Counted from the stretch's first letter, positions 1-10,147 are shown. The stretch is 64,000 nucleotides of DNA from Rhodospirillaceae bacterium (GCA_008012315.1 SSEL01000003.1:62001-126000); one strand, 5' to 3'. A program made the numbers and translations. Notes: a model not told the origin generated them from the letters alone.

Positions 1-1920
1 GCCACCTTGATCAACGCCTCGCGCTGCTCTGTCGTCGCTGCCGTGAGGGCTGTCGTCTTCTCGCCCACCGCATCGACGGTCGATTGGAAGGCCGCCGATT
101 GCTGCCCCAGGAGCTCCTTGAACTTGTCGGCCGCCGTTTCGGCCAAAGCCGACAATCGGTCGCTTTCGCCATGCAAGGCGGATTGGAGATCGCGGCTGCG
201 CTGTTCCAGTTGCAGGATCCCGGCATCCTGCGCCGCCGATTGCCGGGCGATCTGCTCTTCCAGGCGCTTGGCGGTGGTCTCGCTGACCTGTTCCAGCATC
301 TTCGCCTGCTCGCCCATCTTCTCGGCGAAATGCGTCGATGAGGATGTCAGCGTTTCAGTGAGTTTGCCGGTGGTTTCGCCGGCCAGGCTGTTCAAGCGGC
401 CGCTTTGCGCCTCCAGCAGCGCCTGCAGATCGCGGCTGCGCTGTTCCAGCTCGGCGGTCGCCGTTTCCTGGGCAGCGGCATGGCGGGCGATCTCGGCCCG
501 CAGCCGTTCCGCCGTGGCCGCGCTGAGCTGCTCCAGGGTCGTACCCTGCTCCGAAAGATCCGAAGCGAAACGGGATGTGGTTGCCCGCAGCAGCTGCGTC
601 AGCCTGGTCGTCGCCTCGCCTGCCGTGTCGTTCAGATGCGCGCTTTCCACCTGCAACGCCGCCTGCAGGTCCTTGGCCCGCTCGGCGAGATCGGTAATGG
701 CCTTTTCCTGGGCCGCCCTCTGCTCAGCGATCTCGGCGCGCAGGCGCTCGGCAGCAGCGCTGCTGGTTTCATCCAGGTGATGCCCCTGGCGGGCGACATC
801 CTCGGCAAAGCGGGTGGAAGCCGCCTGCAGCAACTGATCAAGATTTTCGGTGGCGCTGCCGGCCGCAGCTTTCAGGCTTTCACCTTGGGCCTGCAAGGCC
901 GTCTGCATCTCCCGGGCACGCTGGATGAGATCGGCAATCGCCTTTTCCTGGAGGGTGACCTGTGCGGCGATTTCCTCACGCAGCCTGGACGCCGTCGTCG
1001 TGCTGGTTCCGGCGAGACGCTGGCCGTGCCGGGAGATATCCTCGGCGAAGCGGGCAGAGGTTGCCTGCAGCAAGCGATCCAGCTTCTCCGTCGCGCTATC
1101 GGCAGCGGTGTTCAGGCCATCGCTCTGCGCCTGCAGGGTCGCCTGCATCTCCGTCACGCGCTGTGCGAGATCGGCAATGGCCTTTTCCTGCTCGGCAATA
1201 TGGTTGGTGACTTCCGCGCGCAGTTTCGCCGCGGTAGTGGCGCCGGTTTCCTCGAGACGCTGGCCTTCCCGGGACATATCCTCGGCAAAGCGCGCGGAGG
1301 CTGCCAGCAGCAGGTGATCGAGCTTCTCGGTCGCCGCGCCGGCCGAGGCATTGAGGCTCTCGCCCTGTGCCTGGACGGCGGAACGCATCTCGGCCGCCTG
1401 TCGTTCGAGCTCGGCAAAGACCTGCTTCTGCGTGACGAGCTGCTGGGCGATCTCCGCCTGCAAGCGGGCGATGGCGGCGCTGCCGCTTTCTTCGATGCTC
1501 TTTCCCTGCTCGACGACTTTCCCGGCAAAGCGGGTCGAGGCCGCCTGCAGGGACTGATCGAGCTTGAGTGCCGCCTCGTTTGCCGCTGTCCCGAGCCGGT
1601 CTCCCTGGCTCTGCAAGGCAGCCTGCATTTCGCGCAGGCGCTGCTCCAATTCGCCGATGGTCTTTTCCTGGGCGGCAATCTGCTGGACGATCTCCGACCG
1701 CAGTCGGATCGAGGCCGAAGTGCTGGCCGCATCCAAAGCCTCGCCGTGGCGGGTGACATCGCCGCTGATGCGCGCCGCCGAGGATTGCAGGAGCTGTTCC
1801 AGCCGCGCCGCTTCAGCATCGACCGTCGATGCGAGATCGCGTTGCCGGCGATCGGCGAGATCGCCGATTTCCGCCAGGCGCTGCTCATGCGCTTTCAAAT
1901 GATCGAGGAAGCGCTGGCCG
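1..1920 (-). repeat. Tandem 240-bp (80-residue) coding repeats, about eight copies
   Basis: The sequence aligns with itself at an offset of exactly 240 bases from the left edge to about 1900. For example, the segments at 687, 927, 1167, 1407 and 1647 all read close to 'gagatcggcaatggcctttt' on the plus strand. I translated 720-959 on the minus strand: it contains the pieces QEKAIADLIQRAREMQ, ALQAQGESLKAAA, DQLLQAASTRFAED and HLDETSSAAAERLRAEIAEQ. Neighbouring units keep the same order with substitutions. Beyond about 2100 the 240-base register fades, although the composition stays the same. Confidence 0.85.
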
Positions 1921-4235
1921 GCCTGATCGGCCGCATCATCCAGACGCTGCCCCTGCTGGTCGATCAGCGCGGTAAGCTCGCCATTGCGGGCTTCCGTCTC
2001 GGCAATCACCTCGGCGAGGTGCTGGCGCTGTTCCGCCAGCAGGGCCGAGAACCGGCCGGCACCACGATTGGCGGCAGCCTCCAGGATCATCGCCTGCTTG
2101 TCGAGCAACTGAACGAGTTCGTTGTTCTTGCGCTCGGCCAAGGCGACGAGGCCGTCGAGATGCGCCTGATGCGCCTCGGCCTGGACCTTGAAACGCTGAG
2201 CCGAGGCATCGGCGGCGAGACCGAGGCGAACACCCTGCTGATCCACCAGATCGGCCAGTTTCTCCGATTGCTGGCCGACAGCGGTGCCGACGTCATCCAT
2301 GCGGCGGCCGAGATCGCCGACCCGCACGGCGAGCTGGTCGACCGTCTCGCGGGCGGCTTCGGCGATCGATTGGCGATGCCGCTCCAGCTCGCTGTTCAGG
2401 GCGCGGCCATGCCCGCCGATGCGATCGGCCGTGGTCGCAGCAACAGCGGCGATTTCGCCGCCAAGGCGGTCGAGGGCATCGCGGAACTGTTCGCCGGCAA
2501 GCTGGGCTGCCTGATTGAGCCGTTGCGCCTGGGTCCGGCTGAGCTGTTCGAGGGCGGCGTTGTCGGCCGCCGTCTGTTCGCCGGTACGCAGGATTTGATC
2601 GCTCAACTGCGTCAGGCTGACGATAAGGTAGTCAGCGATGCCGCGCGTCGTATCGATGATCGCATCGCCCTGTTCGCGCAGGCTGCGCTGAATTTCGCTG
2701 GTCTTGCGCGTCATTTCGGCGACCGTGGCTGAAGAGCTGGCGAAAGCGACTTCCTGATGGCGCTTCAAGGCCGAAGCCAGACGCGTGGCCGCCTCATCGG
2801 CCGCCTGATCGAGCTCGACACGATGGTGATCCAGGGCGGTGGTCAGCCGCTGTTCCTGCCGTTGCAGATCGTCGAACAGCAAAGTGAGGCGCCGTGCCTC
2901 CTCGCCGGTCGTTTCCGCGAGCTTGCTGTTATGGCCGTCGATCGCCTGGCTGAGACCCGCCAGGTAATCGGCCATGGCCTGTTCAAGCTCGCGGTGGCGT
3001 TGCGCCGCAGCGGCCGTTGTCTGGTCAAGCGCTTCGCGTTCGGTTGTGACCACCGCTTCCAGCCGTTTGCCGGCCGCGGTGATGCCCTCCTGCAGCAGGT
3101 CGGCCTGGCGTCCGACAGCGGCAACGAGTTCGCCTTGCGCCGCTTCGCTGTGACGGGTGGCGCCGAGAATCGCCTGGATCTGCCCTTCCAGCTTGTCGGC
3201 GACGATCTTGACCTGATCCGCCGCACGGTCGCGGTTCTGCTGCAGGACGGTGGTGAGGCGCGCCGCCATCTCTTCCGCCAGGCGGCCGGCCGCATCGCCG
3301 GACCGGGCCAGGCCGCTCATCAGATCGGCGATGGTCGTGTTGAGCTTGTCGCCAACCGCATTGCCCGCCGTTTCCAGCGCCGCCGCCTGGGCGGCCACCT
3401 GATCGCGCAAAGCGGATTCCTGCCGCGCCGCCTGTTCCGCCGCATCGCTGAGATGGCGTGACAATTGATCGATTTCGGTACCCAGCCGGCCGGCCGCCCG
3501 GTCGGCGACATCGCCGAGGCGCAAGGCTTCGGTCTCGATGGCATCGCGCACCGTCGAGCCGTGCTCCATCAACCCGTCGACGATGCGTTCGATGACGACG
3601 CGCTTCTCGTCCATGGCATCGGCCACCCGCGCCATCCCTTCCGCCGTCAGGCGTTCCAGGGCCGCCGTCTGATCGGCGATCACCGCGTCGATCCGCTGCC
3701 GCTGGGTATCGGCCGCCGCTGTCATCTCGGCCAGCATCCGGCGCTGTGCCGCCAGGGTCGTCTCGATTTCCGCCTGCTTGTCGCTGCTGCTGCGCGCCGC
3801 CGCTTCCAGGTCGCTCGCCTGATCGCGGAAGACGTCGCGCATTTTCGCCAGGGTCCTATCGGCATAATCGGTCGCCTGGGTCAGGTCGATCGACTGCTGC
3901 CGCAAGGCCGAGGCGATACTGGCAATCCGCGACTCGCTTGCTTCATCGGCATAGGTCAGAAGCTGCAACTGTGCTTCCAGGCTGGCCGTGTGCCGGGCGA
4001 AATCCTGGCGCCGCAGCAAGGCGAAATAAATCAGCCAGAGCACCAGCAGGGGCAAGGCCGCCGCCGTGACGATGGCCCCCAATTCGTTGGGCATCAGCTC
4101 ATTGATGATATCGAGACCGATAACGGTATCGAGATAGATCAGACAGGCGATGAGCCAGGCCAGTGACAGCAGGCAGACGATAGTCGTGGACCAAGGATAA
4201 CCGCGCCGGTCCTGGACGGGTTTATTATCGGCCAT
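1..4235 (-). CDS. Giant membrane-anchored coiled-coil repeat protein (partial, C-terminus beyond the window)
   Basis: No known function. The frame opens at an ATG at 4233-4235 and runs, apparently without a stop, to the left edge, giving at least 1411 residues. The N-terminus (MADNKPVQDRRGYPW) is followed by two hydrophobic segments at roughly residues 18-36 and 55-75, so it is probably anchored in the inner membrane. The rest that I translated is Ala/Gln/Glu/Arg-rich and almost free of Pro and Gly, as expected for a very long coiled coil. The distal part is built from 80-residue repeats (see the repeat entry). The gene starts 16 bp after the methylmalonyl-CoA mutase stop on the same strand, so the two may be cotranscribed. 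The layout recalls apolipoprotein-like or SMC-like filament proteins, but I recognise no named family. The opposite strand carries long open frames here that are shadows of the biased repeat codons. Confidence 0.85.
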   Translation of the reverse strand, partial: MADNKPVQDRRGYPWSTTIVCLLSLAWLIACLIYLDTVIGLDIINELMPNELGAIVTAAALPLLVLWLIYFALLRRQDFARHTASLEAQLQLLTYADEASESRIASIASALRQQSIDLTQATDYADRTLAKMRDVFRDQASDLEAAARSSSDKQAEIETTLAAQRRMLAEMTAAADTQRQRIDAVIADQTAALERLTAEGMARVADAMDEKRVVIERIVDGLMEHGSTVRDAIETEALRLGDVADRAAGRLGTEIDQLSRHLSDAAEQAARQESALRDQVAAQAAALETAGNAVGDKLNTTIADLMSGLARSGDAAGRLAEEMAARLTTVLQQNRDRAADQVKIVADKLEGQIQAILGATRHSEAAQGELVAAVGRQADLLQEGITAAGKRLEAVVTTEREALDQTTAAAAQRHRELEQAMADYLAGLSQAIDGHNSKLAETTGEEARRLTLLFDDLQRQEQRLTTALDHHRVELDQAADEAATRLASALKRHQEVAFASSSATVAEMTRKTSEIQRSLREQGDAIIDTTRGIADYLIVSLTQLSDQILRTGEQTAADNAALEQLSRTQAQRLNQAAQLAGEQFRDALDRLGGEIAAVAATTADRIGGHGRALNSELERHRQSIAEAARETVDQLAVRVGDLGRRMDDVGTAVGQQSEKLADLVDQQGVRLGLAADASAQRFKVQAEAHQAHLDGLVALAERKNNELVQLLDKQAMILEAAANRGAGRFSALLAEQRQHLAEVIAETEARNGELTALIDQQGQRLDDAADQAGQRFLDHLKAHEQRLAEIGDLADRRQRDLASTVDAEAARLEQLLQSSAARISGDVTRHGEALDAASTSASIRLRSEIVQQIAAQEKTIGELEQRLREMQAALQSQGDRLGTAANEAALKLDQSLQAASTRFAGKVVEQGKSIEESGSAAIARLQAEIAQQLVTQKQVFAELERQAAEMRSAVQAQGESLNASAGAATEKLDHLLLAASARFAEDMSREGQRLEETGATTAAKLRAEVTNHIAEQEKAIADLAQRVTEMQATLQAQSDGLNTAADSATEKLDRLLQATSARFAEDISRHGQRLAGTSTTTASRLREEIAAQVTLQEKAIADLIQRAREMQTALQAQGESLKAAAGSATENLDQLLQAASTRFAEDVARQGHHLDETSSAAAERLRAEIAEQRAAQEKAITDLAERAKDLQAALQVESAHLNDTAGEATTRLTQLLRATTSRFASDLSEQGTTLEQLSAATAERLRAEIARHAAAQETATAELEQRSRDLQALLEAQSGRLNSLAGETTGKLTETLTSSSTHFAEKMGEQAKMLEQVSETTAKRLEEQIARQSAAQDAGILQLEQRSRDLQSALHGESDRLSALAETAADKFKELLGQQSAAFQSTVDAVGEKTTALTAATTEQREALIKV

Positions 4236-4251
4236 GATGGGATCGCCTCGT

Positions 4252-6435
4252 TCAGGCTGCTTTGCGGGTGCGATGTACCAGCGAGAGAATCTCGGCAGCG
4301 GCGCGTGGGATATTGGTACCGGGCCCAAAGATCGCCGCCACCCCCGCCTGTTTCAGGTAATCGTAGTCCTGCGCCGGGATGACGCCGCCGCAGATCACCA
4401 GGATATCCTCGGCGCCCTGCGCCTTCAGCGATTGAATGAGCTGCGGCACCAGGGTTTTGTGACCGGCAACCTGGCTGCTGACACCGATGACATGCACGTC
4501 ATTCTCGATTGCCTGCCGCGCCGCTTCATCCGGCGTCTGGAAAAGCGGGCCGACATCGACATCGAAGCCGATATCGGCAAAGGCCGTGGCGATGATCTTG
4601 GCGCCTCGATCATGGCCATCCTGGCCGAGCTTGACCACCAGCAGACGCGGCCGGCGGCCTTCGATCTCGGCGAATTCCTTGATCGCTTCCTGGATCCGGC
4701 GGAATTCCGGATCGTCCTGATAGGCCGCGCCATAGACGCCGGCGATCGAGCGGATCTCCGCCTTATGACGAGAGAAGACCTTTTCCAAGGCGCCGGAGAC
4801 CTCGCCGACCGTGGCGCGGGCCCGCATCGCTTCGACGCTGAGCGCCAGCAGATTGCCGCTGTTGTTCTGCGCCGCTTCGGTCAAGGCATTGAGCGCGGCT
4901 TCGACCTTGGCGGCGTCGCGGCTGGCCTTGATCTTCTCAAGCCGGGCGATCTGCTGCTGGCGGACCTTGCTGTTGTCGATGTCGAGCACATCGATCTCCG
5001 CCTGCTGGCCGGATTGGTATTTGTTCACGCCGACGATCACATCCTCGCCGCGATCGACCCGCGCCTGGCGCCGTGCTGCCGCGTCCTCGATCTTCAGCTT
5101 CGGCATGCCGCTTTCGACCGCCCTGGTCATGCCGCCAAGCGCCTCGACTTCGGCGATCAGCTTCTCAGCTTCCTTGACCATGCTGTCGGTCAGGCTCTCG
5201 ACATAATAGCTGCCGCCCAGCGGATCGATCACATGGGGGATGCCGCTTTCCTCCTGGATGATAAGCTGGGTGTTGCGGGCGATGCCGGCCGAGAACGGCG
5301 TCGGCAGTGCGATGGCTTCATCGAGCGCATTGGTGTGCAGCGACTGGGTGCCGCCCAGCACCGCCGCCATGGCTTCGATCGTGGTGCGGACGACGTTGTT
5401 ATAGGGGTCCTGCTCGGTCAGGCTGACGCCCGAGGTCTGGCAATGGGTGCGCAAGGCCAGAGATTGCGCATCCTTGGGATCGAATTGCCGCATCATTTTC
5501 GCCCAGAGATAGCGGGCGGCGCGCAGTTTGGCGATCTCCATGAAGAAGTTCATGCCGATCGCGAAAAAGAAGCTGAGGCGCGGCGCGAATTCGTCGACCT
5601 TCAGGCCCTTCGACAAGGCGGCGCGGACATATTCGAGACCGTCGGCGATGGTGAAGGCCAGTTCCTGCACCGCCGTCGCACCGGCCTCCTGCATGTGATA
5701 GCCGGAGATCGAGATCGAATTGAATTTCGGCATGTTCTGCGCCGTGTATTCGATGATATCGGCGACGATGCGCATGCTGGGTGCGGGCGGGTAGATATAG
5801 GTGTTCCGCACCATGAATTCCTTGAGGATGTCGTTCTGGATGGTGCCCGAAAGCTGGTCCAGGCGAACGCCCTGCTCCTCACCCGCGACGATGAAGCCGG
5901 CGAGCACCGGCAGGACCGCGCCGTTCATGGTCATGCTGACCGACATCTTGTCGAGTGGAATGCCATCGAACAGGGTCTTCATGTCCTCGACCGAATCGAT
6001 GGCGACACCGGCCTTGCCGACATCGCCTTCCACCCGGGGATGATCGGAATCGTAGCCGCGATGAGTCGCGAGATCGAAGGCGACGCTCAACCCCATCTGG
6101 CCGCGGCGCAGGTTCTCGCGATAGAAGGCGTTCGATTCTTCCGCCGTCGAGAAGCCGGCATATTGGCGGATGGTCCAGGGCCGGTTGGCATACATGGTGG
6201 CGCGCGGCCCGCGCACATAAGGCGGCAGCCCGGGCAAGGTGCCGAGCACTTCCAGCTTTTCCAGATCCTCGGCGGTATAAAGCGGTTTCACCGCAATGCC
6301 TTCCGGTGTCTGCCAGGTCAGGCTATCGGGATCGGCTGCTTTCAGTTCCTTGGCCGCCAGCTTACGCCAATCGCTCAGCGGACCCTTCGGGAAATCGACC
6401 ACGCTATCCTCCCCCCAATCAATCTTGCCGGCCAT
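4252..6435 (-). CDS. scpA: Methylmalonyl-CoA mutase, large subunit
   Basis: B12-dependent isomerisation of (R)-methylmalonyl-CoA and succinyl-CoA, used in propionyl-CoA breakdown or in pathways passing through methylmalonyl-CoA. At 727 residues it has the full catalytic length. The substrate-binding TIM barrel is N-terminal ([20 protein letters not shown], then the [12 protein letters not shown] segment). The C-terminal cobalamin-binding domain carries DGHDRG at residues 606-611, whose His is the cobalt ligand, plus the SSQVAGH and GGVIP segments. No small subunit and no meaB chaperone gene lies next to it, so it probably acts as a homodimer as in other alphaproteobacteria. The ATG at 6435 gives a normal N-terminus, though I see no strong ribosome binding site. 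The giant coiled-coil gene follows after 16 bp. Confidence 0.96.
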   Translation of the reverse strand: MAGKIDWGEDSVVDFPKGPLSDWRKLAAKELKAADPDSLTWQTPEGIAVKPLYTAEDLEKLEVLGTLPGLPPYVRGPRATMYANRPWTIRQYAGFSTAEESNAFYRENLRRGQMGLSVAFDLATHRGYDSDHPRVEGDVGKAGVAIDSVEDMKTLFDGIPLDKMSVSMTMNGAVLPVLAGFIVAGEEQGVRLDQLSGTIQNDILKEFMVRNTYIYPPAPSMRIVADIIEYTAQNMPKFNSISISGYHMQEAGATAVQELAFTIADGLEYVRAALSKGLKVDEFAPRLSFFFAIGMNFFMEIAKLRAARYLWAKMMRQFDPKDAQSLALRTHCQTSGVSLTEQDPYNNVVRTTIEAMAAVLGGTQSLHTNALDEAIALPTPFSAGIARNTQLIIQEESGIPHVIDPLGGSYYVESLTDSMVKEAEKLIAEVEALGGMTRAVESGMPKLKIEDAAARRQARVDRGEDVIVGVNKYQSGQQAEIDVLDIDNSKVRQQQIARLEKIKASRDAAKVEAALNALTEAAQNNSGNLLALSVEAMRARATVGEVSGALEKVFSRHKAEIRSIAGVYGAAYQDDPEFRRIQEAIKEFAEIEGRRPRLLVVKLGQDGHDRGAKIIATAFADIGFDVDVGPLFQTPDEAARQAIENDVHVIGVSSQVAGHKTLVPQLIQSLKAQGAEDILVICGGVIPAQDYDYLKQAGVAAIFGPGTNIPRAAAEILSLVHRTRKAA

Positions 6436-6660
6436 CGGTCCGGCTCGTCATGCCGGTTTTCAGCCGGCATGCGTCAAAGGCCGCATTTCGCGGCGCAACA
6501 TGGCAGGAATATAGCCAAAATTCCGCGCCTTCGTCCAGAAATCGTCCGAATTTGTGACAAGCCCCGTCAGGCCGGGATCATGGCTCGATAGCGGCATTCG
6601 ATAACGATGAAACGTCGCAGCCTCAGCCAGCAGCTTTCGGAAACAGCCCGGGAATGGGCC

Positions 6661-7188
6661 TCAGCCGAGTTCCATCAGCGCGTCGATCTTGTCCTGGCCG
6701 ATGATTTCGGTATGGCCGTGAATGACGGCGCTGGCCTGGCCGATCAGATCCTGAAGATTCTGCGACGCGCGCGAAGCCACCAGGCGGAGGACGTCGTCAT
6801 TGCCCTCGGTCAGCAATTGCTCCAGCCTTTCGACGGACAGCGTCACCAGCCGGTTCATTTCGCTCACCAGCAGGTCGAAGGGTTGGCGGATTTCTGCGGG
6901 GACATAATCGTAAGCTTCGATCGCCAGGTCGCGATCGGCGATGCCGCTTTGCGCGAAATGCTCCCGATAGCTGAGCGGCCGCCATGCTTTGCAATCTTCC
7001 AGGCAGTCCGGAAGATCGGGGATGAGCTCCAAGAGCATGACGATTTCGTTGATGTGATTCAGATAATCGGTCGCGAGCAGGGTTTCTTCGTGGACATTCG
7101 AGCCACGCGCCTGCAAGCATAATTCCAGATAGCGGCGTTGATGCTCGTCGCCATCCGGTCCTTCCCCGCTCGTGTTCTCGGGTTTCAC
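6661..7188 (-). CDS. Hypothetical acidic helical protein (175 aa)
   Basis: I do not recognise this family. The 175-residue product is acidic and predicted to be mostly helical, without signal peptide, membrane segment or obvious catalytic motif. It is chosen over the opposite-strand frame because its composition is balanced and soluble (for example HINEIVMLLELIPDLPDCLE), whereas the plus-strand frame looks like a shadow. It stands alone between the mutase and the cyclase genes, both also on the minus strand, with a gap of about 220 bases to the mutase start. Nothing in the context tells its role. Confidence 0.7.
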   Translation of the reverse strand: MKPENTSGEGPDGDEHQRRYLELCLQARGSNVHEETLLATDYLNHINEIVMLLELIPDLPDCLEDCKAWRPLSYREHFAQSGIADRDLAIEAYDYVPAEIRQPFDLLVSEMNRLVTLSVERLEQLLTEGNDDVLRLVASRASQNLQDLIGQASAVIHGHTEIIGQDKIDALMELG

Positions 7189-7288
7189 GTCTCGTCATCC
7201 CTTCTGGCCGGTCCATTGTCCCGCCATCGCCCCAAGACTGGCCCCGCCACCTTTATAATTCGTTACTACGACTCGGGAGGGTTGCAAC

Positions 7289-9100
7289 TTACGGTCGAAC
7301 ACGCCGGAAGGGTTGCGGCGTATCGAAGCCTTTCAGCACCGCCTGGTCGGCGATGACCGTCAGATCGTTGAGCAAGGGCGCCAGGGACGCGCCCGCCGCC
7401 ACGTCCTCCGACAGGATCAGGTCGCCGCCCACGGATTGCCCCTGAAGCCGGGCCGCCATGTTGACGGTGGAACCGAAATAATCGAGCCGGTCATTCAACG
7501 TCACGGCAATCACCGGGCCGGCATGGATGCCGAGCTTGATCACCAATCCGTCGGTCAATCCATTCTCGTGATTGAAATCGGCGATCCGCGCCTGGATCGC
7601 GAGCGCCGCCGCAACCGCCTGATTGTTGTCGATGAAAGCCGCCATGACGGCATCGCCGATGGTCTTGACCACGGTCCCTTCATGGGCGCGGATCACCGAG
7701 GTCAGAAAGGCGAAATGATTGCGCACCAGACGATAGGCCGCCGCATCGCCGACCCGGCGATAAAGCGCCGTCGATCCTTTGAGATCGGTGAAAAGCAGCG
7801 CCACATGACCGACCGTGACGTCATCCCCAGGCCGCAGGACATCGTCGGAGAAGAGATCGCGGAAGGCTTGCAGCGCCGTTACCCGATCGGCGGTCAAGGC
7901 ATCGGCGACCCAGCGCCGATCCTCAATGACAAAGGTTCGCCTTTGGTCACTCCGGTTTTCCAGGCGGATCATTTCGATCGACTTTTCACTCGCGGCAGGC
8001 AAGCCGTCTTCGCGAATGACATCGCCATGATGAACCAGCGCCAGCCGACGGTCGTCTTCCCACTCGATGTCGTAAGCCGGCCCTGGCTCGAATGTCCGCA
8101 ACCGGTACGGACCCGGCGGCAAGGTCAGGGAAAATTCACGTTTCTCACCCGGTGCCATTGCAGCTTGCAGCTTTACATGCGGCACCGTCATCGGCCCCCA
8201 TATGCAGTATTCGCCGGACTGCACCTCACGGATCGCCGCCATCGGCCGGAAACTGGCCTCGACATTGCGGGAAAATTCGCGGTCGTAATCGATATTGCAG
8301 GATGGGCAATGCGCCTTCTGCGGTAATTGATCCAACGTGCCCGACCAGGCTTTCGCACCCCGGCAACCCGGACAGAGCAGATCCCAACGCAATTCCAGAA
8401 GGCCGCTCCGCACCGCCTGAAGGCAAAGCTCGATCACCGGCAGGGCCGGTCTATTCCAGCGGCGTGCGAGGGCAAGCGGGCGAATATGCCAAAGATCGAC
8501 CTCCTGGGCGGTGACCACAAAATCAGCCAGGCGGCGTGCAAGGCCATAGCCATGCGGCGTCGTCTCGATCTCGGCGATGATCCGGTCGAGACGATTGCGC
8601 AAGTCGGGTGAAACAGGCGGCGGCGTATAGGGAAAGATCTGTTCCGCTTCGCCTTTGGCATAGGTATTGGCGGAGGCGGCCATGCGCCTGAAGTTGCGTT
8701 CCGCCGAGCGAAAGAAACCGGTGGCCAGGACCAACCGGCCGAGCCAGTTGGCGGGACTTGCCGTCACGCGGTAGGTCATGCGGCAGCCGCGATCGCTCGG
8801 CTCGAGATTGATCTCGGCTCCAAGAGAACGCAAGGGACCACGGGTAAACAGGCGATCGTGTTCCAGCCATTGCCCAGTGATCCAGTTGGCCGGGATCTCG
8901 CGCCATTCGAGATTGACCGGGCCGACCTTCGCCCTGGCGATGGCCAGGACAGTGCCATCCGGTTGCGGCGTTTCGCTGACGATATGAATCGGCAAGCCGC
9001 TCGCTTCGTTCAATCTGGCCGTATCGGCCATCAGCGACCAGATCACCTCCGGCGAGTGGTCGAATTCGGCTATCCAGGTCCTGCTTTGCTGTTCAGACAT
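7289..9100 (-). CDS. SRPBCC / zinc-ribbon / class III adenylate cyclase fusion
   Basis: Probable soluble nucleotide cyclase making cAMP. The N-terminal 150 residues resemble an SRPBCC/START-type ligand-binding fold (WIAEFDHSPEVIWSLMAD). The middle resembles DUF5939 and has a four-cysteine zinc ribbon at C243, C246, C265 and C268. The last 175 residues are a class III cyclase domain: FTDLKGST and GDAVMAAF supply the two metal-binding aspartates, KTIGD has a lysine typical of adenine recognition, and DYFGSTVNMAARLQ carries the transition-state Asn and Arg. The key residues look complete, so activity is expected. It has no membrane segment. Fusing a lipid- or small-molecule-binding fold to a cyclase suggests direct ligand control, which is inference. 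The start ATG at 9100 is the natural one. Confidence 0.9.
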   Translation of the reverse strand: MSEQQSRTWIAEFDHSPEVIWSLMADTARLNEASGLPIHIVSETPQPDGTVLAIARAKVGPVNLEWREIPANWITGQWLEHDRLFTRGPLRSLGAEINLEPSDRGCRMTYRVTASPANWLGRLVLATGFFRSAERNFRRMAASANTYAKGEAEQIFPYTPPPVSPDLRNRLDRIIAEIETTPHGYGLARRLADFVVTAQEVDLWHIRPLALARRWNRPALPVIELCLQAVRSGLLELRWDLLCPGCRGAKAWSGTLDQLPQKAHCPSCNIDYDREFSRNVEASFRPMAAIREVQSGEYCIWGPMTVPHVKLQAAMAPGEKREFSLTLPPGPYRLRTFEPGPAYDIEWEDDRRLALVHHGDVIREDGLPAASEKSIEMIRLENRSDQRRTFVIEDRRWVADALTADRVTALQAFRDLFSDDVLRPGDDVTVGHVALLFTDLKGSTALYRRVGDAAAYRLVRNHFAFLTSVIRAHEGTVVKTIGDAVMAAFIDNNQAVAAALAIQARIADFNHENGLTDGLVIKLGIHAGPVIAVTLNDRLDYFGSTVNMAARLQGQSVGGDLILSEDVAAGASLAPLLNDLTVIADQAVLKGFDTPQPFRRVRP

Positions 9101-9174
9101 CGAGACAATCTCAATTGCGCCGCTTTGTCGGCGGCAGGATCGCCCACCCGGGTATTATTAGGCAAGAGCCGGCA

Positions 9175-10047
9175 TCACCAGGCAAGTGCAGGCATGGCGT
9201 AATCCGCCATTACCTCATATTTTTGCAACAGCGCGATGGTGAGCGCCTGATCGATCACGCCGCCCCTCAACACCTCGGCATGATGGATGCCGCCGCCGAG
9301 GAAAAGCGATTTCGCCCCCGCCGCCATCGCCCCCGCCACATCGGTACGGCAGGAATCGCCAATCGCCAGCACCCGCGCCGGATCATCGATCTTCATTTCA
9401 GCAAAGCAACGCTGATAGATGCCGCGATGGGGCTTGCCGTTATAGATGACCTTCCCGCCCAGTTGCTGGAACCGGGCGGCGATCGCCCCGGCGCAGATTT
9501 CCGCCACGCCGCCGCGATGCACCAGGAGATCGGGATTGGCGCAGATCAACGGCAACCCGTCCCAGACGGCTTGGCGCAGGACGTCCTCGAACTGCTCGAC
9601 CGTATCCTGCGGGCCATCGACCCCGATCGCCAGCAGGAAGCCGGCGCGACTGACATCCCGGACCACATCCAGGTTAAGGCCGCTCAACAGGCTCTGGTCC
9701 TTTGCCGACATGAAGGGATAGACCTTGCGGCCGATATGGCGGAATTCCGGCGTCGGCCGGTCATGCAGTTGATGCCAGGTTTCCTCGCCCGAGGAGTAAA
9801 CCCCGTCATAGAGATCCGGCGTGATGCCCATTTCGGCGATCCGCGTCGCCACCTCGCTGATCCGGCGCGGCGCATTGGAAATGATCGCGACTTTCTTGCC
9901 GGCCTGCCGCAGGCGGTGCAGGCAATCCATCGCCGCCGGATAACAGGCGACACCGTCATGCATACAGCCCCAAAGATCGAGGATGACGCAATCGATCTGG
10001 TCGATCAGCTCGCGGACGCCGTTCGGGAAAATGGGCTGATCAGGCAT
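9175..10047 (-). CDS. HAD-superfamily class IIA hydrolase (NagD-like, TIGR01459-type)
   Basis: Predicted phosphatase of the NagD-like HAD class IIA group, 290 residues from the ATG at 10047. Motif I is VILDLWGCMHDG, motif II lies in AIISNAPRR, the lysine motif in YNGKPHRGIY and motif III is VLAIGDSCRTDVAGA. The DLWG form of motif I, rather than DxDG, is typical of the TIGR01459 family of alphaproteobacteria. The substrate is unknown. A longer reading upstream of 10047 is possible, but it adds a low-complexity tail out of keeping with the family and overlaps the neighbouring gene's 3' end. It lies directly downstream of the TipF-like gene on the same strand, about 100 bases away. Confidence 0.9.
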   Translation of the reverse strand: MPDQPIFPNGVRELIDQIDCVILDLWGCMHDGVACYPAAMDCLHRLRQAGKKVAIISNAPRRISEVATRIAEMGITPDLYDGVYSSGEETWHQLHDRPTPEFRHIGRKVYPFMSAKDQSLLSGLNLDVVRDVSRAGFLLAIGVDGPQDTVEQFEDVLRQAVWDGLPLICANPDLLVHRGGVAEICAGAIAARFQQLGGKVIYNGKPHRGIYQRCFAEMKIDDPARVLAIGDSCRTDVAGAMAAGAKSLFLGGGIHHAEVLRGGVIDQALTIALLQKYEVMADYAMPALAW

Positions 10048-10147
10048 AAAGGCACTCGGTCCAGAATAGATAACGCTAAAGGAAAGACGGCTTTGCCCGG
10101 CAATCGCGCCCGAGTCAATGGGCAGGGCCGTGACAGGTTGGTGTGGC

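Noticed and set aside
405-2732. 775-codon open frame on the plus strand
   Set aside because: It is antisense to the giant repeat gene and its openness follows from the biased repeat codons; the minus frame has clear membrane helices and heptad-like composition.
4234-6591. 785-codon open frame on the plus strand
   Set aside because: It is antisense to methylmalonyl-CoA mutase, which has all its catalytic motifs.
7313-8326. Plus-strand frame opposite the cyclase
   Set aside because: Shadow of a gene with complete cyclase motifs on the minus strand.
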